Part shown: positions 48,612-59,685 of the stretch, in pieces | Position numbering within the stretch: the first letter of the stretch is position 1 | Layout: the number at the start of each line of letters is the position of its first letter | Assembly: GCA_019828545.1 (NCBI GenBank) | Contig: JACVRA010000113.1 | Span: 248,001-312,000 of the forward strand | Length of the DNA stretch: 64,000 nucleotides | Direction: 5' to 3' | Source of the DNA: Paracamarosporium sp. OC-R06-R3 | Lineage: Eukaryota > Ascomycota > Dothideomycetes > Pleosporales > Didymosphaeriaceae | Notes under the pieces: model-generated | The model's input: only the letters and a program-made list of their open reading frames with translations | What the model was told of the DNA's origin: nothing | Databases searched by the model: none | Translations under genes and position numbers: made by a program

Positions 48612-49026
48612 AACGCGATCTTGCTCACAGAATAATCATGAACACCTATTGACGGTTTATGTATGTTTGAGGTGTAAGGGGAAAGTTGCCATCTATAGTG
48701 GATGCCAATGGCAGAATTGCATACCTTCATGGCCTCTGCATTCCACCCATAGGAGTGTGATTCGTAGGCCGTAGATTAGGTAAAGCAAAATCCTACATGT
48801 CCTCGCAAAGCCACCCTGTCGTTCACGTCGTGAAGTTTAGTGAAAACCATTCATGATTATCATGCATCACTGCGCACGCATCACTACAAGCATTGGAGTC
48901 ATGTTAAGTGTGGTCCTACTCCAAAGCATTTCAGATGTGCTTATCATACGGCGTTAGGAATCTATGATTTCCGTCAGGAACGCTTTACGGGAGCATGGCC
49001 ATATCTACAACCGACTTGTTTTCCCT
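48612..49026. other. Convergent 3' intergenic region
   Basis: 415 bp between the stop of the conserved fungal gene and the dehydrogenase stop. It is AT-leaning with no gene or repeat seen. Confidence 0.5.
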
Positions 49027-49840
49027 TCAAATACTAGATCCTCCATCAATACATATGTTTTGTCCCGTGACACTCCGACTCAACACTAAAACCCTAATCT
49101 GATCCGCAACATCTTCCACCGTAGCTAGCCTCTTCAACTTGGTATTCTCAATCGCCTTCTCCCTCTTGGTAACCGGGAACTTCAGGCCCCATTCGGTCAA
49201 CATCATTCCTGGGCTTACACTATTCACTCTGATCTTGGGCGCTAGTATTACCGCCAGTCCCTTTGCTAGATGTATCTGTGCTGCCTTCGTAACACTGTAA
49301 GCTAAACTCGATCCTGACGGCTTGACGCCCGCGACGCTTGCCGTGGTGATGAAGGCGCCCTCGGATTCGGCTAATGCGTCCTTTGCAGCATACGCGAGCC
49401 ACAAGTGCGTCTTGACATTCATGGTAAAGCACTTGTCCCAGTCTTCGTCCACGGCTGCTTCGTTGATGTCAAGGAAGTTTGTCATACGTGTCCAGCCAGC
49501 GTTTGACACAACAACGTCAAGGCGGCCCATTGCTTTGATCGTGTCTTTCACCAAAGACTCAACGGATGATTTCGACGAGACATCGGCTTGGAGGATGTGG
49601 AAGCGCGGTGTGGACGGGCTTGGATGTGTGCTTGGGATTTTGGACAGCTCGTCTACGAGGTCTGAGGCGCGGGAGGCGTTGGAGGCATAGTTTACGACCT
49701 GAAAAGCATCAACAAGCGCGTCTAGTGGGGTTTTAGAGAGCAGAGCTTACGATACGGAAGTCTGGGGCAAGTACACGAGCTACTTGAGCTCCCAGACCAG
49801 CCGAGCTGGCCGTTATGAGTGCAACTTTCTGGATTGACAT
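49027..49840 (-). CDS. Short-chain dehydrogenase/reductase (SDR family)
   Basis: Two exons on the minus strand, 49840-49751 and 49698-49027, with a 52-nt intron, giving 253 residues. The Rossmann start is VALITASSAGLGAQVARVL (TGxxxGxG variant with TASSAGLG), followed by VVNYASNA, which suggests an NADP(H)-type second strand. NAG appears in VVSNAGWT. The catalytic set is Asn (FTMNVKTHLW), Ser (ITTASVAG), and Tyr-x3-Lys (AYSVTKAA). The C-terminus VTGQNICIDGGSSI is typical of classical SDRs related to ketoreductases. The substrate is not predictable. An (AAG)n run at about 49858-49874 and an inverted repeat at 49961-50010 lie upstream. Confidence 0.93.
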
Positions 49841-51668
49841 GGTCTTTGAGCGATCAAAAGAAGAAGAAGAAGAAGGGAAAGAAGCAAGAATAATTCAAAA
49901 GTAAGTTCTTCGGAAAGAGCTCTGTATACGACATTGTACTTGTGTAGTTGTGCTTTGCGGGGAAGCTTTCCGCTTCGGAACCAGACATCTAGCGTGGACG
50001 GAAAGCTTCCGCACCGCCATAACGATCGGCCTTTGAGCATGCGCAAGCCACCGAATCACAGCCAGTATGCGTACGAGGGATCACAGGTACATGGCACAAC
50101 CAGCAATAGAGGACCGAGAAGTATGCGAAGAGGTAAGAACCCTGGAAAACGTTGTAAACACTGTCGATTACAGGAGACACGTTGGAACATAGTAGCAATT
50201 GCTGAACAGATTGCGTCTGAGAGTTAATTGATGCAACGGTGGAGACCCTGGGACTCACAAACGACGCGAGAAAGATGATGAGGAACAAAAAGAACTGATT
50301 GCACCAGCAACGAGAGTTCCGAGCAGTGTTCGATCCTTTAGTTTGCTCCTGCTTTACAAGACACGATTGGAACTGACAGACCTTGGACTTGTCTCACCTG
50401 CGACCGATAGACAATGGCCCGAAAATTTACGACGAAATGTAGTCGCACTACGCCGCAACGCCTTCTCCGTACAACGTAGAAGTTCCCTCGTGTTTCACGG
50501 CGCACGAAACACAGCATGGTATCCCTACTAGACAAAGACCGTCGGACATCCGAGGTCAAACGTCAAGCGGTCAAGCCAACACACATGCAAGGAATGGTCC
50601 GTCTGGTTGCTGGCCCGTGAACTAAAAAAAGAAGGATAGCACACGCAAGGTTCCTGAAACAGTTGGACAAGAGCACCGCGGGCGAATCACTGGAAATGGA
50701 AATCTGGCGACGGAACACCATGGCAGTCAAGTTTGGGGGTTAACCTGGGAACGAATCTCCGAGCGCAAGCTTGAACGGTATGATAAATGGTCGGCGTGGT
50801 GAGATACGGAAGATGGAACGATACCGGAGAGGGCATGTTACGGGCCTAGCTAACATGCATCTTAGCTCGCCTCTTCCCTTCCATGCAGTCATAAGGCTTT
50901 GCCGCACTTGGACCTGCCTTCTCCGACCTCTGCATTCCCGCGTTGTAGATAATTGGGCATTCAAAATCGCAACGCCATCTGGATGAGTGCACATCATATC
51001 TCAGAGCTCCTTCCCGATGCCGTCGGTGGCTGCCCGTAAGCGAGAACGAGGCTGTCAGACGGAACGCGGGTTGGCGCCATGCGGTAAGGCAGCACGACCG
51101 TGCAACAAGCGCTGTGGCGTTGGAGGTAATTTCGCTGTTCAACGTCAAACCCATGCCCCTTGCAGTGAGCAGTTTGACTCCCAAGGCCCAGCCTTGCCGT
51201 CCGACAACAGTCGCACTTCTGGCTGATCGTCATAGCAATGTCCGACCAAGCACAGACAAAGGGTGAAAACACGTCTGACCGCACCGCATCACGTTCCTGA
51301 GAGCAAAATATCAAGCGTAAGAGTGAAAACCATGTCAATTAAATCTGTCGACTCTTGCAAGTATCTAAGTCTTATGAACATGCGATTCCACCAGACCACA
51401 CACAGGTTCCTCTGAGCTAAGTATTGGCAGTAGCTCGTCGACCAAGCGCAATATTAAATTGTACAATCGAAATGCTGCAGCGCACAAGCGCGCGGTTTCA
51501 TGACGATGTCAGCAGAACTTCGACCTCGCAGTGCAACACCGCGAGACAGAGTCGCTGGCAGACACCGACCATGGCAGAATCCAACTCTTGTCTTCACATC
51601 ACCGTCCCCCTTCTTCTCGTCGAACCCCAGGACTAGACAAGCCCAGAGATCTTCAGAGAGGAAGTCGC
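49841..51668. other. 1.8-kb gene-free intergenic block
   Basis: Between the dehydrogenase start and the GPI-protein stop, both on the minus strand. It holds the dehydrogenase promoter with an (AAG)n tract and an inverted repeat. The remaining frames (up to about 115 codons) are short, overlap on both strands and have no recognised motif. No RNA gene was found by eye. Confidence 0.4.
49961..50011. promoter_or_regulatory. Perfect 12-bp inverted repeat with a CGG-N7-CCG site upstream of the dehydrogenase
   Basis: GGAAGCTTTCCG at 49961-49972 is the exact reverse complement of 49999-50010, with a 26-bp spacer. The right arm with the next base reads CGGAAAGCTTCCG (49999-50011), a CGG-N7-CCG palindrome of the type bound by Zn(II)2Cys6 dimers. 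It sits about 120-170 bp upstream of the dehydrogenase ATG. The binding role is inferred. Confidence 0.45.
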
Positions 51669-52236
51669 TTACAAGAAAGCAGCGAGGGCACCGGCAACGG
51701 CAAGCATGGAGAGGCCAGTCTTGCCAGCAGCGCCGGGGAACTCAGAAGGAGAGGGAGTTCCAGGGGTGTAAGCACCAGTGCCTGCGGGAGGAGCCTGAAT
51801 ATTGATTAGCCAAAGTTGCCAGGATGTGACTTGGGTTGTAACTTACCGGGGAACCAGTTCCAGCGGGGTAAGAGGCAGCGGGAGCGCTGGGGACAGTGCC
51901 GTTGGAGGTTGGGTAGGCCGGGGCAGAGGGCACAACCGGGGCCGGAGTGTAGCCAACGGGAGCAGAGACCGGGTAGGAGAAGGTCAAGGTGGTCGTCTCA
52001 GAGCCGGTGTAGGTGAAGGTGTAGCTGGGGCCAACCGGGACCTCAGTGGGGCCAGAGCACTCAACAGTGGTGGCAGAGTACTCGACGGAGCTGGAGGAAG
52101 CAGCAGAGTACGACGGGATGACGGGAGTGCTGTAAGCCGGGGTCTCGACAGCAGAGCTGGTGTTGTAGGCCGGAGGAGCAACCTCGTACTGAGCGGCGGC
52201 AACGGCCACGAAGGCAGCGATGGCGAAGGACTTCAT
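51669..52236 (-). CDS. Small secreted, probably GPI-anchored cell-wall protein
   Basis: Two exons on the minus strand, 52236-51847 and 51794-51669, with a 52-nt intron, giving 171 residues. A short signal peptide (MKSFAIAAFVAVAAA) is followed by a Ser/Thr/Pro/Tyr/Val-rich body suited to O-glycosylation, with one NGT sequon and one NTS. The C-terminus has small residues at a likely omega site (PGAAGKTG), then a hydrophobic tail LSMLAVAGALAAFL ending at the stop, as in GPI-anchored wall proteins. There is a single Cys (ECSGPTEVP). The class resembles clock-controlled or stress-expressed wall proteins of other filamentous fungi, but no ortholog is certain. Coding sequence is strongly C-biased at third positions, which suggests high expression. 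Confidence 0.85.
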
Positions 52237-53814
52237 TTTGATTGTAGGGTGGGTATTATTACGCGGAGGTATTAAGTATAGGTCGTTGAAAAACGAATGA
52301 AATCGGCGAAGACCGGTGTATTAAGTAGCGAGTGTGTGGTGAGGAAACAAAACCAACAGATGGGCTCAAGCACTTTATATCCATGGTGCACAACATGGCT
52401 GACTTAGCCTGTCAAGGCGGCTGACAGGGGATCCTCTCGCATGGTTGCATTCGTTTATTCAGTTTTGGGAGCCTTGGCCATGCGTGTGGCGCTGATGGCA
52501 GATGAGTCGGGCGATACGGAATAGGGGAAGCCTGATAGGAGCCGCTACAGGGCACGGAACCTGGCATGTTTATTGATGGAGCACTACAGGGCGCGTCCGA
52601 AAAGGCCAACCGTAAGAGAAAGGAAATTAAAGCGCTGTCTTCCCTTGCCAGTAGCTTTGTTGTGTCAGCAGTGCGATGTCTCGGCCTAAACCACTTCAGC
52701 TTGAGTCGTGTTTTGTGCAAAGGTTGTGCAGCTGAGGCTACAGTGCACAAGTGAGGTCTAGCCCAATTGGTACTCTTATTGAGCCGTATGAAAGGAGGAA
52801 CGTTGTTGTTGGCGTACCGGAAGCAGGCCATGTGTTCCAAGCTTCCTGCTTGTTGGCGAGCGAAGATACCACCGACCGTATGGTGCACGTAGCTTGTGCC
52901 TCTTCTTGAATTCTCCCTATGTCAACGTCCCGGATCTGGCCCACTGACGCTGGGACCAGCTACGAAAGCAAGCAAACGATTGACAGTGGAGAAGAGCGTT
53001 CGGGCAGCCTCCCCGCGCTTAACCAAGAATAACAGCAGCTCACACGCTACTAGAATTGGCCTGGGGCTCCATGATCGAGGTTTCGATCTTGCGCGGGTTC
53101 CTGCGTCTGGACCGCACACTAGTGTGAATTCATGCAGTCAGCCGGGTGGCAAAGGCGGCCGCTCGCTGCACCAGGCACGCAAGAGAGTTCTACTCTCCAG
53201 TCAGCATGTCCGCGAGAACCAAGAGCTTGCGGCGTAGCAACACTGGCTCGCGCTTTGTGCATGAGGCAATAATCCCCGACTCCAAACCGAAGCCCTGCGT
53301 GATGACTTTTTCGATATTGTTTGCCGCAACTCGGGGCCGGGTAATTTCGCTTTCGAAAGTGTTGCAGAAGCTTCCCGCGCCCTTAGCCCACGCCATGGCC
53401 AATGGCTGATATTGATTTCATGCAGCGACAGTGTCGCGTGTTGCCCGCCGTCAGCTAAAAACAACGCGTCGCGCACTCTCGGATGCCCACCCGGCACGGC
53501 GTGCGGCCAAAAATAGTCGGCTGCCGAAGCATGTCGAGTGCGAAGTGAACATAAGAAGGCTGCGGTGGGTTGGATGGGTTGAAGGCGAAGTCGACGTGTT
53601 GCTCGTGCTGCTGGCAGAAGTCGCATGGGCGATCCTCGGAGGGACAAGCGGGGAAGGAGCGTTGGACCGCGACGAACCTCCATCTGCCACCAAAGCCGTC
53701 CTAGAACACCCTCCCCCATTCGCGTGGCAAGGCTCGAAGACAACAGCATCTCTTCCAAGCCGCACAAGCATGCCGAATCAGCAAGCCTAAATCTGTGTGT
53801 ATCGCCCGTCGCTC
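52237..53814. other. 1.6-kb divergent intergenic block
   Basis: Between the GPI-protein start (minus) and the SET-protein start (plus). Long overlapping frames at 53201-53790 on both strands lack domains and are treated as shadows. An upstream exon for the SET gene may lie at about 53625-53790, but its phase does not join the supported exon with a clean splice. Confidence 0.4.
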
Positions 53815-54465
53815 ATGCGTGCGATGCAGACGATGCACAAAGGCGACCCCTCGAGAACGTCTCGAGCAGCGGGTCATGGGCTGCCCAAAAACTGGCCTCC
53901 ACATCTCCCCTACCTACGGTTGCCCTGCTACTCCAAAAGACTAACTGACGAGGCCATGGGCGTACTGGTCCTGGCAAGGGCTGGTTTACCACCTGGGGAA
54001 CAAGCGCGCAACGTCGTTGCTCCATATCCAAATGTCAAAATCACTCCGATTAGGGACACCTCTCATCCTGCCAATGGTCAATATGGCCTTTTTGCCACCC
54101 AGACTCTCCCGCCAGGCGCCTTTATACTGTCATACCTGGGCTATATGCACGATCGTACCGAGACTGACGAAGCATCGGACTACGACCTGTCATTGGAACG
54201 CGAGCACGGTATCTCGGTTGATGCATCCAAGATGGGCAACGAAGCAAGATTCATCAACGATTACCGAGGCGTGTCAAGTGGACCAAATGCCGAATTTAGG
54301 GACATATACGTAGATCTGGGCAATGGGAAGGTCGAAAGGAGAATGGGAATATTTGCACTACGTGCAGGGAAGAGTGGAAAGAATTCCAAAGGTATTTCCA
54401 AAGGCCAAGAAATCCTTGTCAGCTACGGGAAGGGGTTCTGGAATGAGCGTACAGCGACACAATAG
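53815..54465 (+). CDS. Small SET-domain protein (putative lysine methyltransferase)
   Basis: One exon as called, 216 residues from the ATG at 53815; the open frame extends upstream only to a GTG. The N-terminal block HGLPKNWPPHLPYLRLPCYSKRLTDEAM looks conserved rather than random. The SET domain occupies about 85-212. It shows GQYGLFATQTLPPGAFIL at its start (SAM-binding edge), then DYDLSLE, GNEARFINDYRG (the NHxxxPN-like motif reads RFINDYRG), NAEFRDIY, and the closing GQEILVSYGKGFW with the catalytic-type Tyr204. Standalone SET proteins of this size in fungi have unassigned targets, histone or non-histone. The 5' end is uncertain and an additional upstream exon is possible. Confidence 0.72.
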   Translation: MRAMQTMHKGDPSRTSRAAGHGLPKNWPPHLPYLRLPCYSKRLTDEAMGVLVLARAGLPPGEQARNVVAPYPNVKITPIRDTSHPANGQYGLFATQTLPPGAFILSYLGYMHDRTETDEASDYDLSLEREHGISVDASKMGNEARFINDYRGVSSGPNAEFRDIYVDLGNGKVERRMGIFALRAGKSGKNSKGISKGQEILVSYGKGFWNERTATQ

Positions 54466-55366
54466 TTATGGCAACAACCTCGCATGTCCGCACGAGAATC
54501 ATCACGAATTATCGTGTTCTCAAACTCTCTCACCGGCGCAGCAATTAGGTGTTCTCTTCCGCTAGAATGCCTATAATATAGGGACAAGCACGGCTTGATG
54601 TTCTAGTCATCCGTACCGTTGTACATTTGCCGCGCATTGAGAAGCAGCTTATGATTCTCCAGAACTTTACACAGTCAAGCCGGTGATTATTTCCCACGAC
54701 GGACAACACATATGAAATCTGCAATTAATCAATACATTGTATGTGCTTCTCCGTCGATGGGGAGACAGCTCCATGATACAGGGTTACAACGTGGGCCACA
54801 TGAGAAGATCAGCTTTGATGTCGTGTACTATTTCGCTCCTCAATAGCCTCACAGTCCTGTCCTCGATTCTATATATCCCGGGTCTGCACGTGTTCAGGTC
54901 GTCTCCGATTATTTATCAACATAACCACGAGGAATACCAACGGTAAATTGCAGGAACAACAACAGCACAGTGGCATGGAGAGCAGGGCATGACGACGCGA
55001 ACGGCGGTCGTGCTCAGATTCTCGTCGTGTAGTTAAAGATTAACGGCTTTCCATATGGTCATATGGTCTATTCTGGACTTGGTGTCTAAGAGTCGATGAT
55101 ATCGTCAATCTGTTAACGACGCTTCAACCTCAACAATGTCTTGACAAGATCTTTTCACACCCAACACTGTGGCAGTGTCGATCAATGGGACTGTGGCTGA
55201 ATGTCCACAAGTACATGTTCTAGCCCCCAACGCTACCATGCGAACACCCTCATCATCTCACTACTCGCACGAGCGGCACAGCCTAGATGTGCGGCGTTGA
55301 ATGAGACCTTCGATAAAGATCAACGTCTCTGGTGCAATCAGATGAAGCAGCACACGTATCTCCGAC
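54466..55366. other. Intergenic block, no gene seen
   Basis: 901 bp between two plus-strand genes. It includes an AT-rich 3' UTR-like part and a tandem CATATGGT pair at about 55053-55068. The frame starting at 55201 could contribute an upstream exon to the next gene, but no splice clearly links it. Confidence 0.4.
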
Positions 55367-55985
55367 ATGACGAGTCCTTTCCCTACCAGAGCCCCGAATC
55401 CATGCTACCGTCAAGCATATTACAGGAAGAAGTCAGGCGAGATCACGGAGGCAGACTACTTCCACGCGATTTTCATGCATCTAATCAAGGATGGGGTAAA
55501 TCACAAGGGAGATGGGATTATACGCAACGAACTTGAAGACGTAGACCCACTGGGTTACAGTCTTAACTGTTGGATAACGTATCAAGAAGATAGACCGGAG
55601 GGTATGTTCCCCATCCCAATAAGCACAACAATCTCACACACTGGTAGACCCAAAACCCTTTGAAAGTGTGTTCGCTGCCTACCGAGATGGTGACATGGAC
55701 GAGATACAGGCTACGCTAGGCAAACTTAACCAAGGGCATGCACGGCACATGCGTACCTCCCTGGCATTGCTCGCGTTGCAAGAACGCAATGCGACGGTTT
55801 TGAGTAGGCTACTTGATGATGGCATCGACATCGAGGAACCGTTTGAAGACGAAGTGCGAAGGGTAGTGCGAAAATGGGATCCACAGACTCACAAGCTGCT
55901 TCGGGACTATGCCGCGAAGAAACAGAGGCCTTGGGCAGCGAGGAAGAGACCGAGACATGGCGACATACTGAATTGGGGCATGTAG
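55367..55985 (+). CDS. Hypothetical protein with ankyrin-like C-terminal half
   Basis: Two exons, 55367-55601 and 55648-55985, with a 46-nt GT-AG intron, giving 190 residues. I do not recognise the family. The first half is Tyr/His-rich with GEITEADYFHAIFMHLIKDG. After the splice (RPE-DPKPFESVFAAYRDGD) comes a helical stretch, ALLALQERNATVLSRLLDDGIDIE, that reads like one ankyrin unit. The C-terminus is basic (KKQRPWAARKRPRHGDIL). The splice is supported because it joins two open frames in phase at a good GTATGT donor. The start and any upstream exon are uncertain. No promoter signal was identified. Confidence 0.5.
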
Positions 55986-57277
55986 GTCGACGTTTGAGTC
56001 GAAATAATACTCGGCGTCCGAGCTCGTCGTTGCAACGTGCCCCCAATCATGGGTGGGTAATTGTCTCGAGGTTCCACATGTGGTGTGTGGCATTCATGAG
56101 TGGAGACGCGGCAGCGGACATGACATGGGATGGGAGGGCTGAAAACTTGGTTTTAGTGTTATCGAAAGAGTCCAGAATGTTCTTACCAAGATGTGGAGGG
56201 CGATCCTCCAAGAAACTAGGCTTCGCTATCATCCCCAATACCCGGTGGGGGTGCAAGAATCCATCAACGTCACGGGTAAGCTTAGAAGCTAAATCTGAAG
56301 CATGGGAAGCGATACGGACGCCCAACGTGGGATGCACAAGCCACGTGAACGAGGCTGAGGGGAAACCTGTTTCTATCTTAGCTGAGCATGGCTAGGCGGC
56401 GTGTAGCAGTAGCGAAGCAATCAAAGAGCGAGCACAGGGCGATCTTTCAGGGCCACGTCTTGCTACCGAGTCAAGCAAGTTGTGAGACAGCTCGATCGAC
56501 TGAGTTCCGAGTAAAAGTGACGTCGGGGGTCTGACGGCTAATAAGACAGAGCCTCGAGAGAGAGCCAGGGGCACAAGAAGGTCGGCGTAGGGGCCAACGT
56601 CACTGTTGGGTCAGACGTCGTCGAGGTGTGAAGAAAAAAAAAAGACTGGCGAGCGTAGTGGTGGTGTGGAGGGACGCATGCAGAACATGCAGCGAAGCCT
56701 GCCGCAGCGCCTTGGACGGCACGCAGGCGGCGCCGCTTGGCCAAAGGGGTACGAGATCTTCAGGCACGAAGGAGGAGGGAGTTGGTGTTGTTGGGAGCGC
56801 GATCGCGATCAGTGACGGAATGCGGCTTGGCGAGTGTCGCAGGCGATGGCGAGCCCTTGGACGGCCCGCTGGGACGATTCAGCCGCCCACGGCCCCATTT
56901 GCTTGCACGTCATGGGAATGCACATCGCTCGCGCTCTGATAAAGGCCCCCTTCGGAGCGCCGTGCAGCGTCGCCAATTGCCATTACCTACAAATATCCTG
57001 AGTCTCGAACTCTATCGCGAGACCCTTTCGTGATATCACCCTACCGCGACGCTTCCGGAACCTCCCCGCCAACCACACGGCGCGCTATCGGCCAGACCTC
57101 CGCATCCAAAGGACGCAACCAATTCGAACCCGCAGCTTCTTGGGACCCTAAGCCCCTTGGTGCTCACCGTCAGCCTGTCTGATAGCTTCCCCGCACCGCT
57201 CCGCTTGAATTTATTCTCGTCAGTCCCGCTGGGGCTCACCCAGCGTTGTTCTCCACAACATCACCATCAAGACAACC
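55986..57277. other. 1.3-kb intergenic block upstream of an unrecognised gene
   Basis: Contains an A10-11 tract with AAAG near 56633-56645 and a C-rich leader before 57278. Frames of 60-170 codons on both strands overlap heavily and lack motifs. No RNA gene was identified. Confidence 0.4.
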
Positions 57278-57850
57278 ATGGCGCCAAATACCATGTTCCC
57301 GTCCAGCGACGTAAGTCCCGTCGTCCACCCGGAGAGCCCAAGCTAACATGCTCGCCAGCACGACGCCATACAGAAGTACATGCTCCTCTCCTCGCAACAA
57401 GAGGTTCTCAGTCGAAGACTGTCTCTTCATGTCCCGTGCGGTGCGCCAATGACCACTTCATCACCCGAATTCCAATCGCTCGCCTCATCGCCTCGAGCCT
57501 CCTTCTCTGCAACGTGGTCGCCCGAGCCAGAATTCACCTCGAATCCCATCCCGGTACAGCAATCCAGCAATGGACACCGGCATAGCATAGCGGACCCTGA
57601 AGATGCCCACAAGCTGTTCGAGATCAACAAGGACATCAAGGCGACCCTCACCGAACTCCTCAACACCGACTCTGTGCGAAACGATGAAAAGTACCGCCAG
57701 TGGATCCAAGAACGTCTCATGGACGCCGAGCAGCAAATCCGACGCCAACGACGCCGACGTTCAAGCGGCTCAACCGTCGATCGAGAATTTGCTTCATCCA
57801 TCGCTGAGCATCTTGACATGGGTATTACCCTGAGCAAGACCTGGGCGTAA
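57278..57850 (+). CDS. Unrecognised conserved-looking protein with C-terminal basic helix
   Basis: Two exons, 57278-57310 and 57359-57850, with a 48-nt intron, giving 174 residues. The first exon encodes MAPNTMFPSSD, which rejoins HDAIQKYMLLSSQQEVLSRR. A Ser/Pro/Gly-rich middle follows (about 35-85). The second half is helical and charged: ADPEDAHKLFEINKDIKATLTELLNTDSV, then YRQWIQERLMDAEQQIRRQRRRRSS, ending ITLSKTWA. No known domain is seen. Its splice signals, third-position bias and helical C-terminus favour a real gene. The arginine cluster could be a nuclear signal. Confidence 0.65.
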
Positions 57851-59685
57851 AACACGCACCCTATGGGAGCTTCAACCCCACTCAAAACACTGTTAGACGT
57901 CCGCATCCGACGGATTCGCCCAGCCTTACTGCACATCTGCCACGTACGCCCTACCTGTAGACTGGTTATTCTCACGAAGTTTCACGATCATGTGCTTTTA
58001 CTATGTATATATCTCATTGGTACGGAGTTGAGCGACGGGGCGACGGCGCATGGTGTTCACGCTGATACGAAGTGCTCAAATCAGACACCCATTATGATAC
58101 CCAACAGCATGCATGCAGTATGTAGGAAGCGCTATGTATGTGCCGGGCACCATCTGTGGTTAGCTTTACCATAAACACAATAATCTATTATATTTGCTTT
58201 TCCAAAATCATGCCCTTGGAAAGCTGCTGGTCGCATGTGCCGTACACTGAGCTGGCAGGCATGTTCTGCTGTTCTGGACCTTTGTTACGATTTCAAGTCT
58301 GCAGTAGATACCTCATGCTCGTTGCATTTGGAAATTTTATTGTGGAAACTTGTGGAGAGCTCATGCCGCTATGACTTCAGCCTTGAGTCCGTGTCTCCAC
58401 CAGGAACCCACTTGGGCTACGTAAAACGGCCTTGCGGTAGACGCGCTCGACACGCCGTGGTCCGTCTAGGCGCAAAGCAAGTCCTACAATGGCAGTCCAA
58501 TCGACGATGTGCAACCCCAGCCAGGATCGTCTTGCCCAATGGCTTGGTCCGCCCTCGATCGATGCAGGCGGATTTCTTTGTCTTGCTCACAGCGACGCGA
58601 CAAGACACCATAACTCGCTATCGCAGATATCCGCAAAGGTCGTAGTGCGTTTATTGCATCTAAGAAACCCTGGCGTGTCCCAACAAAAATCCGCGGTTGC
58701 GATCGGTGGCTGTGAGGGGCCTGCTTGCGGATCGTAGCGGTTTGTGGGGTGAGATCGTCGGTGAGGGGGGGCCCTAGCGCTCCCTTGGATGCGTCTGAGG
58801 CTTGGAGCATCGCTCGGTATAGAAGCGCCGTGGATGCATGGGTCTTGATTCTGCAGCGTGTCGTGCACGTTGCATGTGTTGACGTTGCATGTGCATATGT
58901 GCTGATGGGGAAGATATTCGTGTTGGGCTGCGCGGTCGCGTGAGACACGGGCGTTCTCGGTTAGGGTCCAGGATGTATGGTTTGGTGTTGGACCATAGGC
59001 AACGGCGGCGAAACGGTGGTTAGAACACGGGAACGTCCGGAGAGGTAACCACAGTTGACGAGTACTTCGACGAGGCTATACGACATGAAGTACATCACCG
59101 ATGCGGTATGGTCCAGATAGACTCTTGCACGTCTGCATGTGAGGTTGTGTAAGTGGCGGGTAAGGAGAAGACGAGTTCTCAAACTCTACAATTAGTCCGA
59201 AAGTGCCCCTATCAAAGCCTCTGATTTTCTGTCCTGGTCAATTTCCCTCGTCCTAACAAATTCTAAGAAATCGGGTTCACGCTGTCAGACATTGATTCGA
59301 ATGCACTGAGTAGAAGATATGGGATGAGGTATGCTTGAGACACCTAGAAAACGATTGTTCATCACTGTACCCACTTAAAAGAAATTAGCCAAGTAGTATG
59401 ATGGGGACGATCGTTAAGCGGACCCTATGATTAATGTTACGAAAGCTTTGGACCTGGATATCTAGGCAACCTTATAAGGTAGTCCAGCAGGCTTTTGAAA
59501 TGGGAAATATCAGATGAGGGGGACACAATCCCGTGAGACTTCTCCAACACATAGAATGAGATAGTGCAAAAGGACCCCCAGGTAGACAATCTAAAATTAG
59601 GTTGTATGTGTACGCATCTCCAGTTGGTTAGCTGGTTAGCAAAGATATTTTTTTAATCAACAGTAGAGGGTGTTCTTCATCATGC
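57851..59685. other. 1.8-kb gene-free convergent block
   Basis: Between the stop of an unrecognised gene (plus) and the DPH5 stop (minus). It is AT-rich at 59160-59640. Frames at 58138-58948 on both strands overlap and show no family. Nothing else is supported. Confidence 0.4.

Noticed and set aside
53201..53790. Overlapping 120-190 codon frames on both strands
   Set aside because: They overlap each other in GC-rich sequence, lack motifs, and none splices in phase to the SET-domain exon.
57118..57135. Second box B-like GGGTTCGAATTGG on the minus strand
   Set aside because: The five bases on each side do not pair, so no tRNA T-arm forms.
58484..58948. 154-codon minus-strand frame
   Set aside because: His/Thr/Ala-rich without conserved blocks; it overlaps an open frame on the plus strand with equally weak support.
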